A stretch of DNA of 64,000 bases from an uncultured Atopobiaceae bacterium (GCA_944320975.1 CALUJM010000007.1:1-64000); one strand, 5' to 3'; positions 8,034-16,997 are shown, numbered from the stretch's first letter. The notes: generated from the letters alone by a model not told the origin. Translations and numbers: made by a program.

Positions 8034-9095
8034 TTAAGCGACGTCGGCCGGGAAGACGACGCCCGCCTGGGAACGGATCTGGTCCATGACGAAGAGCGCG
8101 TCCAGGGTCACGCGCTCGAGGCGCCCCCTGAGCGCGAGCGCGCCGACGTCCCCGCGGACCGCGGAGACGAAGTCGGCGATCTCGCAGACCATGTCCTTCT
8201 CGGGAACGTCGGTCGGCAGGGGCTCGAGCCTGGACTCCCCCATCCGGAAGACCTGGCCGCCGCCCTCGGGCTCGTGAAGGCGCAGGTTGACGGGGCAGGA
8301 GATGGCGTCCCATACCAGGGTCCCGCGCTCGCCCTCGACCTGGGAGCCCAGCACGTCGTCGCTGGTCTTGCCGTACGAGAGGCTCACGACCTTGTCGCCA
8401 TAGTCGAGAAGCGCCTCGCCGGCGAGGTCGATGAGCCGGCACGGGTCGCCCTCGGCGCACCCCGGGACCTGCGTGGTCACAGAGACGGAGAGCACGCGCC
8501 CGGGTCGCCCGAAGAGCGCCACGGCGGGCTCCACGCAGTACACGCCGATGTCCATGAGGGCGCCGCCGGCCAGGCGGGGGTCGAAGATGTTGAGCCGCTC
8601 CCCGGCGAGCAGGCGCGCCATGCGCGAGGTGACCTTGGAGAAGCGCATCGTCGCCTTGCGGACCCGGCCGAGACGCCCGGAGACGACCTCCTCGATCGTC
8701 CGGAAGCTCGGGACGTGGAGGCTGCGGAGCGCCTCCATGGCGACGACCCCCCGCTCGCGCGCCGCGTCAAAGACGCCGCGCGCCTCGCGCTCGTTGGACG
8801 CGAGCGCCTTCTCGACGAGCACGTGCTTGCCGCCGGCGATCATCCGGAGCGCCTGGGCAGCGTGCGCGCCGTTGGGGCTCGCCACATAGACGGCGTCGAC
8901 GGCATCGCTCGCGGCGAGCTCGGAGAGGTCGTCGAAGAACAGCGTCGCGCCGTAGCGCCCGCCGAACGACCGCGCGCGCTCGAGGTCGCGCGAGTACGTG
9001 GCGACGAGCTCGGCCCCCGGGGCCTCCGCGAGCGCCTCGCAGAACTGCTCGCAGATGCCGCTCGTGCCGATGGTCGCAAACCTCACCGTATCCAC
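8034..9095 (-). CDS. Gfo/Idh/MocA-family NAD(P)-dependent oxidoreductase
   Basis: 353 residues: an N-terminal Rossmann domain (FATIGTSGICEQF, residues 6-18) and the family signature around VEKALASN (94-101, catalytic-type Glu-Lys), followed by the alpha/beta C-terminal domain from about 125. Members oxidise sugars, cyclitols or dihydrodiols; the substrate here is not evident. It is first in a three-gene run with azlC and azlD, although no functional link is obvious. It is divergent from the thioesterase gene at 9236. Confidence 0.88.
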   Translation of the reverse strand: MDTVRFATIGTSGICEQFCEALAEAPGAELVATYSRDLERARSFGGRYGATLFFDDLSELAASDAVDAVYVASPNGAHAAQALRMIAGGKHVLVEKALASNEREARGVFDAARERGVVAMEALRSLHVPSFRTIEEVVSGRLGRVRKATMRFSKVTSRMARLLAGERLNIFDPRLAGGALMDIGVYCVEPAVALFGRPGRVLSVSVTTQVPGCAEGDPCRLIDLAGEALLDYGDKVVSLSYGKTSDDVLGSQVEGERGTLVWDAISCPVNLRLHEPEGGGQVFRMGESRLEPLPTDVPEKDMVCEIADFVSAVRGDVGALALRGRLERVTLDALFVMDQIRSQAGVVFPADVA

Positions 9096-9235
9096 GGGTC
9101 CCCCTTTCGTCGGACGCCTCGCGCCGGGGCTGGCAATCTAACCTGGTGTCGGCGTCAACCGTCGACAACAGATTCTACACCGCGCCGCAGCGCGCCGAAC
9201 TGCTAAGGTGGAGGGGAACGGGACCGAGGAGCGAG

Positions 9236-9967
9236 ATGTTCTCTTTCGATGGGCGCATACGATACAGCGAGTGCGACGAGACCGGGCGTCTGTCGCTCTT
9301 CTCGCTGATGAACTACCTTCAGGACTGCTCGACCTTCCAGTCGGCGGGCATGGGGCTCGGCATCGACGGGCTCGCGGGCCGCGGGCTCGCCTGGGTGCTC
9401 GCGAACTGGCGCATCGAGGTCGACATGCTGCCGCCGTTCGGCGAGGACGTCACGGTCTCCACGTGGTGCTACGAGATGTCGCGCGCCCATGCGCTCAGGA
9501 GCTTCCAGATGGAGGCGGGCGGACGGCGCATCGTGAGGGCCAACACCCAGTGGTTCGTCTACGACACCGCCCGCGGAAGGGCGACCCGCGTCCCCGAGGA
9601 CCAGATGGTCTACCTCGCCGGCGAGCCGCCCATCGACATGCCGCCGCTCACGCGCCGGCTCGTCCCCGAGGGCGCGGGGCGGGCCTGCACCGCCCTCACG
9701 GCCGCCCACCGCGACCTCGACACCAACCATCACGTCAACAACGCGCGCTACGTCGCCTTCGCCCTCGAAGCGCTCGACGGGCTCGGGATCGCGACGCCCG
9801 AGCCGCCGCTCGCCCTGCAGGTCCAGTACCGCACCATGGCGTTTCTCGGCGACCGCATCGTCCCCGTCGCGCACGAGTGCGCAGGCGGCTGGGACGTCGA
9901 CCTCACGGACGGCGCGGGCAGGACCTACGCGCTCGTCAGGATACAGCAGAGAGAGGAGCTCGCATGA
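9236..9967 (+). CDS. Acyl-ACP thioesterase (double hot-dog)
   Basis: 243-residue FatA/FatB-type thioesterase that releases free fatty acids from acyl-ACP. The first hot-dog repeat begins SFDGRIRYSECDETGRLSL, and the second carries AHRDLDTNHHVNNARYV near residues 156-172, the usual position of the catalytic Asp/Asn/His group. Start 9236 is chosen for GAGGAG five bases upstream; 30 more in-frame codons exist upstream but lack a site. The stop overlaps the next start (ATGA at 9964), so the Nudix gene is coupled. Confidence 0.88.
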   Translation: MFSFDGRIRYSECDETGRLSLFSLMNYLQDCSTFQSAGMGLGIDGLAGRGLAWVLANWRIEVDMLPPFGEDVTVSTWCYEMSRAHALRSFQMEAGGRRIVRANTQWFVYDTARGRATRVPEDQMVYLAGEPPIDMPPLTRRLVPEGAGRACTALTAAHRDLDTNHHVNNARYVAFALEALDGLGIATPEPPLALQVQYRTMAFLGDRIVPVAHECAGGWDVDLTDGAGRTYALVRIQQREELA

Positions 9968-10383
9968 GCGTCCATGTAAGTGCGGCCATCATCCACCGCG
10001 ACGGCAAGGTGTTGGCGGCGAGAAGGGCGACGGCCCCGCAGGAGGGGCTCTGGGAGCTGCCCGGCGGGAAGGTAGAGCAGGGCGAACGTCCGCTCGACGC
10101 CCTGAGGCGAGAGATCCGCGAGGAGCTGGGCTGCGAGCTCGGGGCGGCCTGGCTCTACGACACGGTGGAGCACGACTACCCCGACTTCCACCTCTCCATG
10201 GACTGCTTCATCTGCGGCCTGCCCGCAGGCTCCGAGCCCTCCGCCAAGCAGTCCGTCCACCAGGAGCTGCGCTGGCTCGGCCGCGACGAGCTCCTCGACG
10301 TCGAGTGGCTCCCCGCCGACCTCTCCCTCGTGCGGGGGCTCGTCTACTACTGGGACGAGGCGCTCGGCGACCAGATGCTCTAG
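9964..10383 (+). CDS. Nudix hydrolase, MutT-like
   Basis: 139 residues with a full Nudix box at about residues 37-59 (ELPGGKVEQGER, then REIREELG) matching GX5EX7REUXEEXGU. MutT-type enzymes remove oxidised or unwanted nucleoside triphosphates by hydrolysing them to monophosphates. It overlaps the thioesterase stop by four bases and precedes the thyA-folA pair, so a nucleotide-pool role is plausible but is inference. Confidence 0.92.
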   Translation: MSVHVSAAIIHRDGKVLAARRATAPQEGLWELPGGKVEQGERPLDALRREIREELGCELGAAWLYDTVEHDYPDFHLSMDCFICGLPAGSEPSAKQSVHQELRWLGRDELLDVEWLPADLSLVRGLVYYWDEALGDQML

Positions 10384-10423
10384 GAACCGCCCGAAGGAGA
10401 TGACGAGCCAGGAAGGAGCGCAC

Positions 10424-10771
10424 GTGGACGAGCACACCCCCGTGCCCGAGAAGGACCTCGATACCGTCATAGAGAGCGCGAGCGCGACGACGAGCCCCGA
10501 CAACGCCCGGTCCGGCCCGACCGCCTACGTGATCTTCGCCGTTGCCGTGGGCGTGCTCGTGGTCCTTGTCGCCGGCCTCACCAGCTGCGCCGGGACCGTG
10601 TCCGACGTCGCCGCGCGCAGCCTCGAGCGCGGCGGGCTCGGCTACGGTCAGGGGTACGGCTACGGCTGGGACGTCTACGAGCTGTACCCGGACTCCTCCG
10701 ACGACCCCCTCTCCGAGCTGCTCGACGGGCTCGACCTCACCAGGGAACGCACCTACACCTTCTTCAGCTGA
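10424..10771 (+). CDS. Small single-pass membrane protein, unknown function
   Basis: 115 residues: a charged N-terminus rich in Glu, Ser and Thr, one hydrophobic segment at about 34-55 ending in GLTSCAGT, then a Gly/Tyr-rich stretch (LGYGQGYGYGWDVYE) and an acidic tail. The GTG at 10424 has AAGGAG five bases upstream; an in-frame ATG at 10400 has its purine run abutting the codon and is less likely. I recognise no family. It lies between the Nudix gene and thyA on the same strand, 40 bp and 37 bp away. Confidence 0.65.
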   Translation: MDEHTPVPEKDLDTVIESASATTSPDNARSGPTAYVIFAVAVGVLVVLVAGLTSCAGTVSDVAARSLERGGLGYGQGYGYGWDVYELYPDSSDDPLSELLDGLDLTRERTYTFFS

Positions 10772-10808
10772 TCTCCCGCCCGGCGGCGGGACGCGCGGAA
10801 AGGACGCC

Positions 10809-11657
10809 ATGAGCAAGGCAGACGACATCTTCATCGCGATGTGCTCCGACATCATCGAGCACGGGACCACAACCGAGGGCCAGCGCGTCCGTCCCCGCTG
10901 GGAGGATGGCGCGCCCGCCTACACGATCAAGCGCTTCGGCGTGTGCAACCGCTACGACCTGCGCGAGGAGTTCCCGGCGCTCACGCTGAGGCGCACCGCG
11001 CTGAAGTCCGCCATGGACGAGGTCCTCTGGATCTACCAGCGCAAGTCCAGCAACATCCACGACCTCAACTCCCACATCTGGGACGAGTGGGCCGACGAGA
11101 CCGGCTCGATCGGCAAGGCCTACGGCTACCAGGTGGGCGTCAAGAGCCACTACCCCGACGGCGACTTCGACCAGATGGACCGCGTCCTCAAGGACCTGCG
11201 CGAGAACCCCTACTCCCGCCGCATCATGACCAACCTCTACACCTTCTCCGACCTCAGCGAGATGAACCTCTACCCCTGCGCCTACAACGCGATCTACAAC
11301 GTGACGCAGGAGCCCGGCGAAGACCGGCCAACCCTCAACATGGTCCTCGTCCAGCGCAGCCAGGACGTGCTCGCGGCCAACAACTGGAACGTGTGCCAGT
11401 ACGCCATCCTGCTCATGATGGTGGCCCAGGTCTCAGACATGAACGCCGGCGAGCTCGTGCACATGATCGCCGACGCGCACATCTACGACCGCCACGTCGA
11501 CATCGTCCGCGAGCTCATCTCGCGGCCCACGCACCCGGCGCCGCGCGTTCGCCTCAACCCCGAGGTCACGGACTTCTACGCCTTCACGACCGACGACCTG
11601 ATCGTGGAGGGCTACGAGCACGGCCCGCAGGTGAAGAACATCCCCATCGCCGTCTAG
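10809..11657 (+). CDS. thyA: Thymidylate synthase (divergent ThyA)
   Basis: Makes dTMP from dUMP with methylene-THF as carbon donor and reductant. In the 282 residues the catalytic cysteine is Cys157 in LYPCAYNAIYNV, followed by QRSQD (182-186; phosphate-binding Arg183/Ser184 and Asp186) and the dUMP-contact Asn194, then DAHIYDRHVD. The usual PCH..FQF context is changed to PCAYN..YNV, so this is a divergent branch of ThyA, but the key residues are kept. GGAAAGG precedes the ATG. folA follows 8 bp later, the classical pairing, because ThyA yields dihydrofolate. Confidence 0.93.
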   Translation: MSKADDIFIAMCSDIIEHGTTTEGQRVRPRWEDGAPAYTIKRFGVCNRYDLREEFPALTLRRTALKSAMDEVLWIYQRKSSNIHDLNSHIWDEWADETGSIGKAYGYQVGVKSHYPDGDFDQMDRVLKDLRENPYSRRIMTNLYTFSDLSEMNLYPCAYNAIYNVTQEPGEDRPTLNMVLVQRSQDVLAANNWNVCQYAILLMMVAQVSDMNAGELVHMIADAHIYDRHVDIVRELISRPTHPAPRVRLNPEVTDFYAFTTDDLIVEGYEHGPQVKNIPIAV

Positions 11658-11665
11658 GAGGGACC

Positions 11666-12229
11666 ATGAACGCGATCGTTTCCGTCACGCAGGACTGGGG
11701 CATCGGCTTTGACGGGCAGCTGCTCGTCCGCAACCGCGACGACATGCGCCGCTTCGTCGACCTCACGATGGGCGGCACCGTGATCATGGGCAGAAGGACG
11801 CTCGAGAGCTTCCCGGGCGGGCCCCTCAAGGGGCGGCGCAACATCGTGGTCTCGGGACGGCCGGACTACGACCCCGACGGCGTCGAGGTGGCGAGCTCGC
11901 CCGACGCCGCGCTCGCGCTCGCGGCGGGCGACGACCCCGACCGGGTCTGGCTCATCGGCGGCGCCTCCGTGTACGCCGCGCTTCTCGACCGCTGCGAGCG
12001 GGCCTACGTGACCAAGAACGACTGCGAGGTCACGGCCGACGCATGGTTTCCCGACCTCGACGAGGACGACGCATGGTCAGTCGAGTCGACCGAGCCCGGC
12101 GGGGTCACCGCCGACGGCGTGAGCTTCGAGTACGTCACGTACCGCCGCGTCGCCCGCGAGGACGCGCCCCGCAAGCCCTTCATCGGCTCGCTGCTCTCGC
12201 ACCGCACGACGCGCTCCAAGCGCGCGTAA
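11666..12229 (+). CDS. folA: Dihydrofolate reductase
   Basis: Reduces dihydrofolate to tetrahydrofolate with NADPH, recycling the product of ThyA. 187 residues, slightly longer than the usual 160-170 because of a basic C-terminal tail. Typical features: N-terminal IVSVTQDWGIGFDGQL, the NADPH loop GGTVIMGRRTLESFPGGPL, VWLIGGASVY near 100 and a Tyr-Val-Thr strand. GGAGGGACC precedes the ATG, 8 bp after thyA. Transcription probably ends in the repeat array that follows. Confidence 0.95.
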   Translation: MNAIVSVTQDWGIGFDGQLLVRNRDDMRRFVDLTMGGTVIMGRRTLESFPGGPLKGRRNIVVSGRPDYDPDGVEVASSPDAALALAAGDDPDRVWLIGGASVYAALLDRCERAYVTKNDCEVTADAWFPDLDEDDAWSVESTEPGGVTADGVSFEYVTYRRVAREDAPRKPFIGSLLSHRTTRSKRA

Positions 12230-12256
12230 GGAAACCTCACGGAACGCGTTTTCCCA

Positions 12257-12346
12257 GGTTCCAATATCCGGGCATCTGCGTGTGAGGGACACGCATATCT
12301 CGGATATTTGGTACCGATCGCACGCATTTACCGGAAATCAGGCACC
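12257..12346. repeat. Array 2 of the 25-nt GTGCC/GCG word
   Basis: One degenerate forward copy (12257-12282, GGTTCCAATATCCGGGC) and two reverse copies (12290-12315 and 12321-12346, each from ACGCAT or CACGCAT to GGTACC or GGCACC). It sits between the convergent folA and the gene ending at 12378, so pairing could end transcripts from both sides. Confidence 0.7.
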
Positions 12347-12377
12347 TGGCGAAATCCCGGGGATGGATGGAGTGGGC

Positions 12378-13064
12378 TTACGCGGCGGGCCCGGCCTCCG
12401 CTGCGGCATCGCCCTCGGCGGGTGCGGCGAGGCCCGCGACGACGTTGGAGCCGCCGTACAGGGCCGAGAAGAACGTCTCGTTGCCGCTGACCTGCGGCTC
12501 CCAGCCGCCGTCCTCCCCCTTTGCACAGGGGACGCCCACCGTGGTGGTGACCGGGGACTCGTTGGCGTCGAGGTGCGCGTAGACGCGCTGGACGAGATAG
12601 CCGAAGAGCGCGGCCTTGCCCCCCTGCGCGTAGGTGTCCTGGGACTCCTGCGTCGCCGAGAAGGACGTGAAGTCAGCGCCCGCCGCGTTGACGGCAGAGG
12701 CCAGGCTGGCGTTGGTGACGGTCACATTCACTGTGGCGGAGTCGCCTTCGACGACGGCCTCCCCCATCTCATAGGAGAAGTTTCCGAAGCAGTGGCGGTG
12801 CCACTCGTCGGCGTTCACCCCGAACTTCTGGAGCAGCTCCATGGTCGCGGCGTCACCGTAGTCTGCAGCGGGCCACGCGGCGTCCTCGGGCTCCTCGCCG
12901 TCCTCGCCCGCGACGGGAACGGTGTAGCTCTCCATGAGCTCGGTCACGGCGTCTGTCGCCCGCTCGGCATCGGAGCGGAAGACGCCGAGGGCGAACGCGG
13001 CCCCCAGGGCGGCGGCGACCACGACGGCCGCCGCGACGATGATCAAAGGACGCCTGTCTCGCAT
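12378..13064 (-). CDS. Membrane-anchored extracytoplasmic protein, unknown function
   Basis: 228 residues with an N-terminal hydrophobic anchor (about 7-28, IIVAAAVVVAAALGAAFAL) after a basic MRDRR, then a soluble acidic domain and an Ala/Glu-rich tail. The segment LLQKFGVNADEWHRHCFGNF and later SYEMGEAVVEGDSATVNVTV suggest a DUF-type domain with an NTF2-like or beta fold, but I do not recognise it. The Shine-Dalgarno site (GGGGGAG) overlaps a copy of the dispersed GAGAAGAAC word just before the ATG. Confidence 0.75.
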   Translation of the reverse strand: MRDRRPLIIVAAAVVVAAALGAAFALGVFRSDAERATDAVTELMESYTVPVAGEDGEEPEDAAWPAADYGDAATMELLQKFGVNADEWHRHCFGNFSYEMGEAVVEGDSATVNVTVTNASLASAVNAAGADFTSFSATQESQDTYAQGGKAALFGYLVQRVYAHLDANESPVTTTVGVPCAKGEDGGWEPQVSGNETFFSALYGGSNVVAGLAAPAEGDAAAEAGPAA

Positions 13065-13154
13065 GTTCTTCTCCCCCGTCGTTTTTCTCGCCTACCAGCT
13101 TAGCCGATGCACGGTGCCGCGCAACCTCCGCGATGCCGTCTCCACCACATGAAA

Positions 13155-13184
13155 AGGGCCCGCCAGCAAGAGCTGACGGGCCCC
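13155..13184 (-). terminator. Terminator downstream of the adhE/kinase unit
   Basis: On the minus strand GGGCCCGTCAGC and GCTGGCGGGCCC pair (one GU) around a short loop and are followed by TTTTC. It is 27 bp beyond the stop of the kinase gene at 13211. Confidence 0.85.
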
Positions 13185-13210
13185 GATGGTCGCTTGCGCG
13201 AACGCCAGCG

Positions 13211-13984
13211 CTAGTCGATGTCGAGAGCGGCGTCGACCTGGCTGCGGAGGAACTCCTCGGCGTCCTTGCGGCCGCGGGAGAGCTCGGCGGCTGCCATGAC
13301 GGGCACCCAGTAGTGCACCTTCTGCTTGGCGATGTCGGCCTTCTTGGAGAAGACGTCCAGGTAGGCCTCGGCGTGACCCGGGTGATACATCTTGAAGAGG
13401 ATGTAGGTCATAGCCGCGTCAGCCTCGGGGAGGCCGCGGGTGACGTGGGTCCAGTCGCAGCAGTAGAGGGTGCCGTCCTCGGCCACGATGACGTTGGAGG
13501 GGTTGTAGTCGCAGTGGCAGATGGAGCGGCCGGGGGCCATGCGGTCGGCGCGCATCTGGAGGTCGTAGCGCACGGACGGGTCGAGCTCCTTGACCTTGCC
13601 CACCATGCCGGCGATCTTGGTCTTCTGGTCCTTCATGAGGTCGGACGCGGGGGTGTTCTGGATCTCAAGCTGGAAGTCCACGAACTGCTCGAGCAGCTTG
13701 TCATACTCGGGCGTGCCCTCGGCGGCGTCCATGAGGGTGCGCATGGTGACGCCCGGGACGTACTCGGTGGCCAGGGCCCAGGAGCCGTCGGCGACCTGGG
13801 AGACCTCGAGGATCTTGGGGACGCGGACGCCGGCCTCGATGACGCGGGCGATGTTCAGGGCCTCGTTGAAGATGTCGGAGGCCGGCTTCTCGGCCTTGAA
13901 CACCTTGACGATGCGGTCGCCATCAACGTAGACGGCCTTGTTGTGGCGCTCGACGATGACCTGCTTGCTGTCAGAAAGTTCCAT
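13211..13984 (-). CDS. APH-fold small-molecule kinase, unknown substrate
   Basis: 257 residues of the aminoglycoside-phosphotransferase/choline-kinase fold: an N-lobe with RIVKVFKAE (the lysine at 27 or 30 is the likely ATP contact), the catalytic Brenner-type motif HCDYNPSNV at 157-165 (Asp159), and DWTH at 177-180 for metal. It lies 39 bp downstream of adhE with its own GGAGG site and shares the terminator at 13155, so the two are probably co-transcribed. A resistance role is not indicated; a metabolic phosphorylation linked to the fermentative operon is possible but unproven. Confidence 0.82.
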   Translation of the reverse strand: MELSDSKQVIVERHNKAVYVDGDRIVKVFKAEKPASDIFNEALNIARVIEAGVRVPKILEVSQVADGSWALATEYVPGVTMRTLMDAAEGTPEYDKLLEQFVDFQLEIQNTPASDLMKDQKTKIAGMVGKVKELDPSVRYDLQMRADRMAPGRSICHCDYNPSNVIVAEDGTLYCCDWTHVTRGLPEADAAMTYILFKMYHPGHAEAYLDVFSKKADIAKQKVHYWVPVMAAAELSRGRKDAEEFLRSQVDAALDID

Positions 13985-14023
13985 TGCTGCCTCCTTCTGG
14001 GCAACGAGAAGAACCGGCTGGGA

Positions 14024-16645
14024 CTAGTCCTCGTAGGAGCTGGGCTCGCGGCCGTAGAAGGCGTCGAGGTAGAGCTCCTTAATCTCGGAGATGAGCGGGT
14101 AGCGCGGGTTGGCGCCGGTGCACTGGTCGTTGAACGCGTTCTCGGACATCTCATCGAGCGTGGCGAGGAAGTCCTCCTCGGTCACGCCGAAGCCGGCGAT
14201 GGTCTCGGGCACGCCCACGTGAGCCTTGAGCTCCTCGATGCGGGCGACGAAGTTCTCGAAGACCTCCTGGTCGGTGCGGCCCTTGATGCCGCAGAAGCGA
14301 CCGGCCTCGGCGTAGCGCGCCAGGGTCTTGGGGTGGTCGTACTGCGGGAAGGTGCCCATCTTCACCGGGCGCTCGGCGGCGTTGTAGCGCATGACGCGGG
14401 TCAGGATGACCGCGTTGGCCAGGCCGTGGGCGATGTGGTGGTAGGCGCCGAGCTTGTGGGCCATCGAGTGGTTGACGCCGAGGAAGGCGTTGGCGAAGGC
14501 CATGCCGGCGAGGCAGGACGCGTTGGCCATGTGGTCGCGGGCCTCGACGTCGGTGCCGTCGTCATAGGCGCGCTCGAGGTAGGTCAGGACGAGCTTCATG
14601 GCGCGCAGGGCGAGGCCGTCGGTGTAGTCGGACGCCATGATGGAGACGTAGGCCTCGAGGGCGTGCGTGAGGACGTCGACGCCGGAGGCGGCGGTCAGGC
14701 CCTTGGGCTGGGTCATCATGTTGTCGGTGTCGACGATGGCCATGTTGGGCAGGAGCTGGTAGTCAGCGATCGGCCACTTGGTGCCGGTGTTGGCGTCGGT
14801 GATGATCGAGAACGGCGTGACCTCGGAACCCGTGCCGGAGGAGGTGGGGATGGCCACGAAGAAGGCCTTCTCGCCCATCTGCGGGAACGTGTAGACGCGC
14901 TTGCGGATGTCCATGAAGTCCATGGCCATGTCCTCGAACTTGGCCTCGGGGTGCTCGTACATCATCCACATGATCTTGCCGGCGTCCATAGCGGAGCCGC
15001 CGCCGATGGCGATGATGCAGTCGGGCTCGAAGGCCTTGACCTGCTCGAGGCCGCGCTCGCAGTCCTGGAGCTTGGGGTCGGGCGAGATGGACCAGAAGCT
15101 CGAGTAGACGATGCCCTGCTCGTCGAGGGACGCCTCGATCTTCTTGGTGAAGCCGCTCTTGTAGAGGAAGGAGTCGGTGACGATGAAGGCGCGCTTCTTG
15201 CCGTAGACCTCGGAGAGCTCGCGCAGGGCCACGGGCATGCAGCCCTTCTTGAAGAAGACCTTCTCGGGAACACGGAACCACAGCATGTTCTCACGCCTCT
15301 CTGCGACGGACTTGATGTTGAGCAGGTGCTGGGGGCCGACGTTGCCCGAGACGGAGTTGCCGCCCCAGGAGCCGCAGCCGAGCGTCAGCGACGGCGGCAT
15401 CTTGAAGTTGTAGATGTCGCCGATGCCGCCCTGGGCGGCCGGGGTGTTGATGAGGATGCGGCACGTCTTCATGCGCTTGGCGTGCTCGGCCATCTTCTCG
15501 GTCTCGCGCGTGTCGATGAACAGAGAGCTCGTGTGGCCGTAGCCGCCGTCGGCGATGAGGCGCTCGGCCTTGGAGAGGGCGTCCTCCCAGTTCTTGGCGC
15601 GATACATGCCGAGGATGGTGGTGAGCTTCTCGTGGGCCCAGGGCTCGGTGGGCTCGACGGACTCGACCTCGCCGATGAGGACCTTGGTGCTGGCGGGGAC
15701 GGACACGCCGGCGGCCTCGGCAATCTTGGGCGCGGGCTGGCCGACCATCTTGGCGTTGACGCCGCCGTTGACGATGACGGTGTTGCCGACCTTGGCGATC
15801 TCGTCGCCCTGGAGGAAGTAGCAGCCGCGCTTCTGGAACTCGGCCTTGACCTTGTTGTAGACCTTGTCCAGGACGATGACGTTCTGCTCGGTGGCGCAGA
15901 TCATGCCGTAGTCGAAGGTCTTGGAGTGGATGATCGAGTTGACGGAGAGCTCGATGTCGGCGGTGTCGTCGATGATGGCGGGGTTGTTGCCCGGGCCGAC
16001 GCCCAGGGCGGGCTTGCCGGAGGAGTACGCGGCGTTGACCATGCCCGGGCCGCCGGTGGCGAGGATGATGTCGGCGGAGCGCATGAGCTCGGAGGTCATG
16101 TCGAGGGACGGGACGTCGACCCAGTCGATGATGCCCTTGGGGGCGCCGGCGGCCTCGGCGGCCTCGCGCACGATGCGGGCGGCCTCGGCGGTGCACTTGC
16201 CGGCGCGCGGGTGCGGGGAGATGAGGATGGCGTTACGGGTCTTCAGGCTGATGAGCGTCTTGAAGATGGCCGTGGAGGTGGGGTTGGTCGTCGGGATGAC
16301 GGCGGCGACGATGCCGAGCGGCTCGGCGATCTGCTTGTAGCCGAAGGCGGGGTCGTCGGAGATGACGTCGCACGTCTTCATGTCCTTGTACTTGTTGTAG
16401 ATGTACTCGGAGGCATAGTGGTTCTTGATGACCTTGTCCTCCATGACGCCGTAACCGGTCTCCTCGACGGCCATCTTGGCCAGCGGGATGCGGGCCTTGT
16501 TGGCGGCCATGGCGGCCTCATAGAAGATCTTGTCCACCTGCTCCTGGGTGAACGTCGCGAACTCGGCCTGAGCGACGCGCATCTCCTTGATGCGCTCCTG
16601 CAGCGCCTCGACGCTGTCGATCGGGGTCCTGACGATGTCTGCCAT
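14024..16645 (-). CDS. adhE: Bifunctional acetaldehyde-CoA/alcohol dehydrogenase
   Basis: Reduces acetyl-CoA to acetaldehyde and then ethanol with two NADH, regenerating NAD during fermentation; forms spirosomes in other bacteria. 873 residues, the usual length. The N-terminal CoA-acylating aldehyde dehydrogenase half carries the catalytic Cys250 in GMICATEQNV. The C-terminal iron-dependent alcohol dehydrogenase half has IAIGGGSAMDAGKIMW and the iron-ligand histidine region HSMAHKLGAYHHIAHGLAN. A clear ribosome site (AGGAGG) precedes the ATG. Upstream, ATGCTATACTCC on the minus strand near 16750 contains a plausible -10 box (TATACT). Confidence 0.97.
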   Translation of the reverse strand: MADIVRTPIDSVEALQERIKEMRVAQAEFATFTQEQVDKIFYEAAMAANKARIPLAKMAVEETGYGVMEDKVIKNHYASEYIYNKYKDMKTCDVISDDPAFGYKQIAEPLGIVAAVIPTTNPTSTAIFKTLISLKTRNAILISPHPRAGKCTAEAARIVREAAEAAGAPKGIIDWVDVPSLDMTSELMRSADIILATGGPGMVNAAYSSGKPALGVGPGNNPAIIDDTADIELSVNSIIHSKTFDYGMICATEQNVIVLDKVYNKVKAEFQKRGCYFLQGDEIAKVGNTVIVNGGVNAKMVGQPAPKIAEAAGVSVPASTKVLIGEVESVEPTEPWAHEKLTTILGMYRAKNWEDALSKAERLIADGGYGHTSSLFIDTRETEKMAEHAKRMKTCRILINTPAAQGGIGDIYNFKMPPSLTLGCGSWGGNSVSGNVGPQHLLNIKSVAERRENMLWFRVPEKVFFKKGCMPVALRELSEVYGKKRAFIVTDSFLYKSGFTKKIEASLDEQGIVYSSFWSISPDPKLQDCERGLEQVKAFEPDCIIAIGGGSAMDAGKIMWMMYEHPEAKFEDMAMDFMDIRKRVYTFPQMGEKAFFVAIPTSSGTGSEVTPFSIITDANTGTKWPIADYQLLPNMAIVDTDNMMTQPKGLTAASGVDVLTHALEAYVSIMASDYTDGLALRAMKLVLTYLERAYDDGTDVEARDHMANASCLAGMAFANAFLGVNHSMAHKLGAYHHIAHGLANAVILTRVMRYNAAERPVKMGTFPQYDHPKTLARYAEAGRFCGIKGRTDQEVFENFVARIEELKAHVGVPETIAGFGVTEEDFLATLDEMSENAFNDQCTGANPRYPLISEIKELYLDAFYGREPSSYED

Positions 16646-16822
16646 GCGTTCCTCCTATTTCTCGGACCGTGCGTCGACGCATCGGCGCCGCGGTCGTACA
16701 AAGGACAGGGTAAAGCGCGTTTGGTACGGCAACACAGATAAATCTCTTGGAGTATAGCATCACTTGGACGCTCGGCCCAACGAGCTCGACGGACGGCGCA
16801 GCGCGGGGCTATGCGCCACCTT

Positions 16823-16963
16823 GAGGGTATGTACACCCGCCCATGAGGGTATGTACACAGCCCCGACGACACGTTCTTCTCGGCAGGGCTCTGACCTGCG
16901 GTTTTACAGCCCGTACTCGATGGCGGGGTGTACATACCCTCAGGGGGCGGTGTACACACCCTC
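16823..16963. repeat. Four-copy array of GAGGGTATGTACAC
   Basis: Two direct copies at 16823-16836 and 16845-16858 and two inverted copies at 16928-16941 and 16950-16963 (the last with one substitution) flank a 69-nt centre that itself holds a copy of the dispersed word (16873). It occupies most of the 350-bp gap between adhE and mtlA. No gene is visible in the gap. Confidence 0.9.
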
Positions 16964-16997
16964 GAACAGGGGCCGAGCAGGGCCGAGCGGGCGGGGT

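Noticed and set aside
13211-13984. Aminoglycoside resistance gene
   Set aside because: Only the general APH fold is supported; linkage to adhE and lack of specific resistance-family features make a resistance call unjustified.
16646-16763. Rex (redox regulator) operator before adhE
   Set aside because: No TTGTGAAN6TTCACAA-like palindrome visible; only a possible -10 box.
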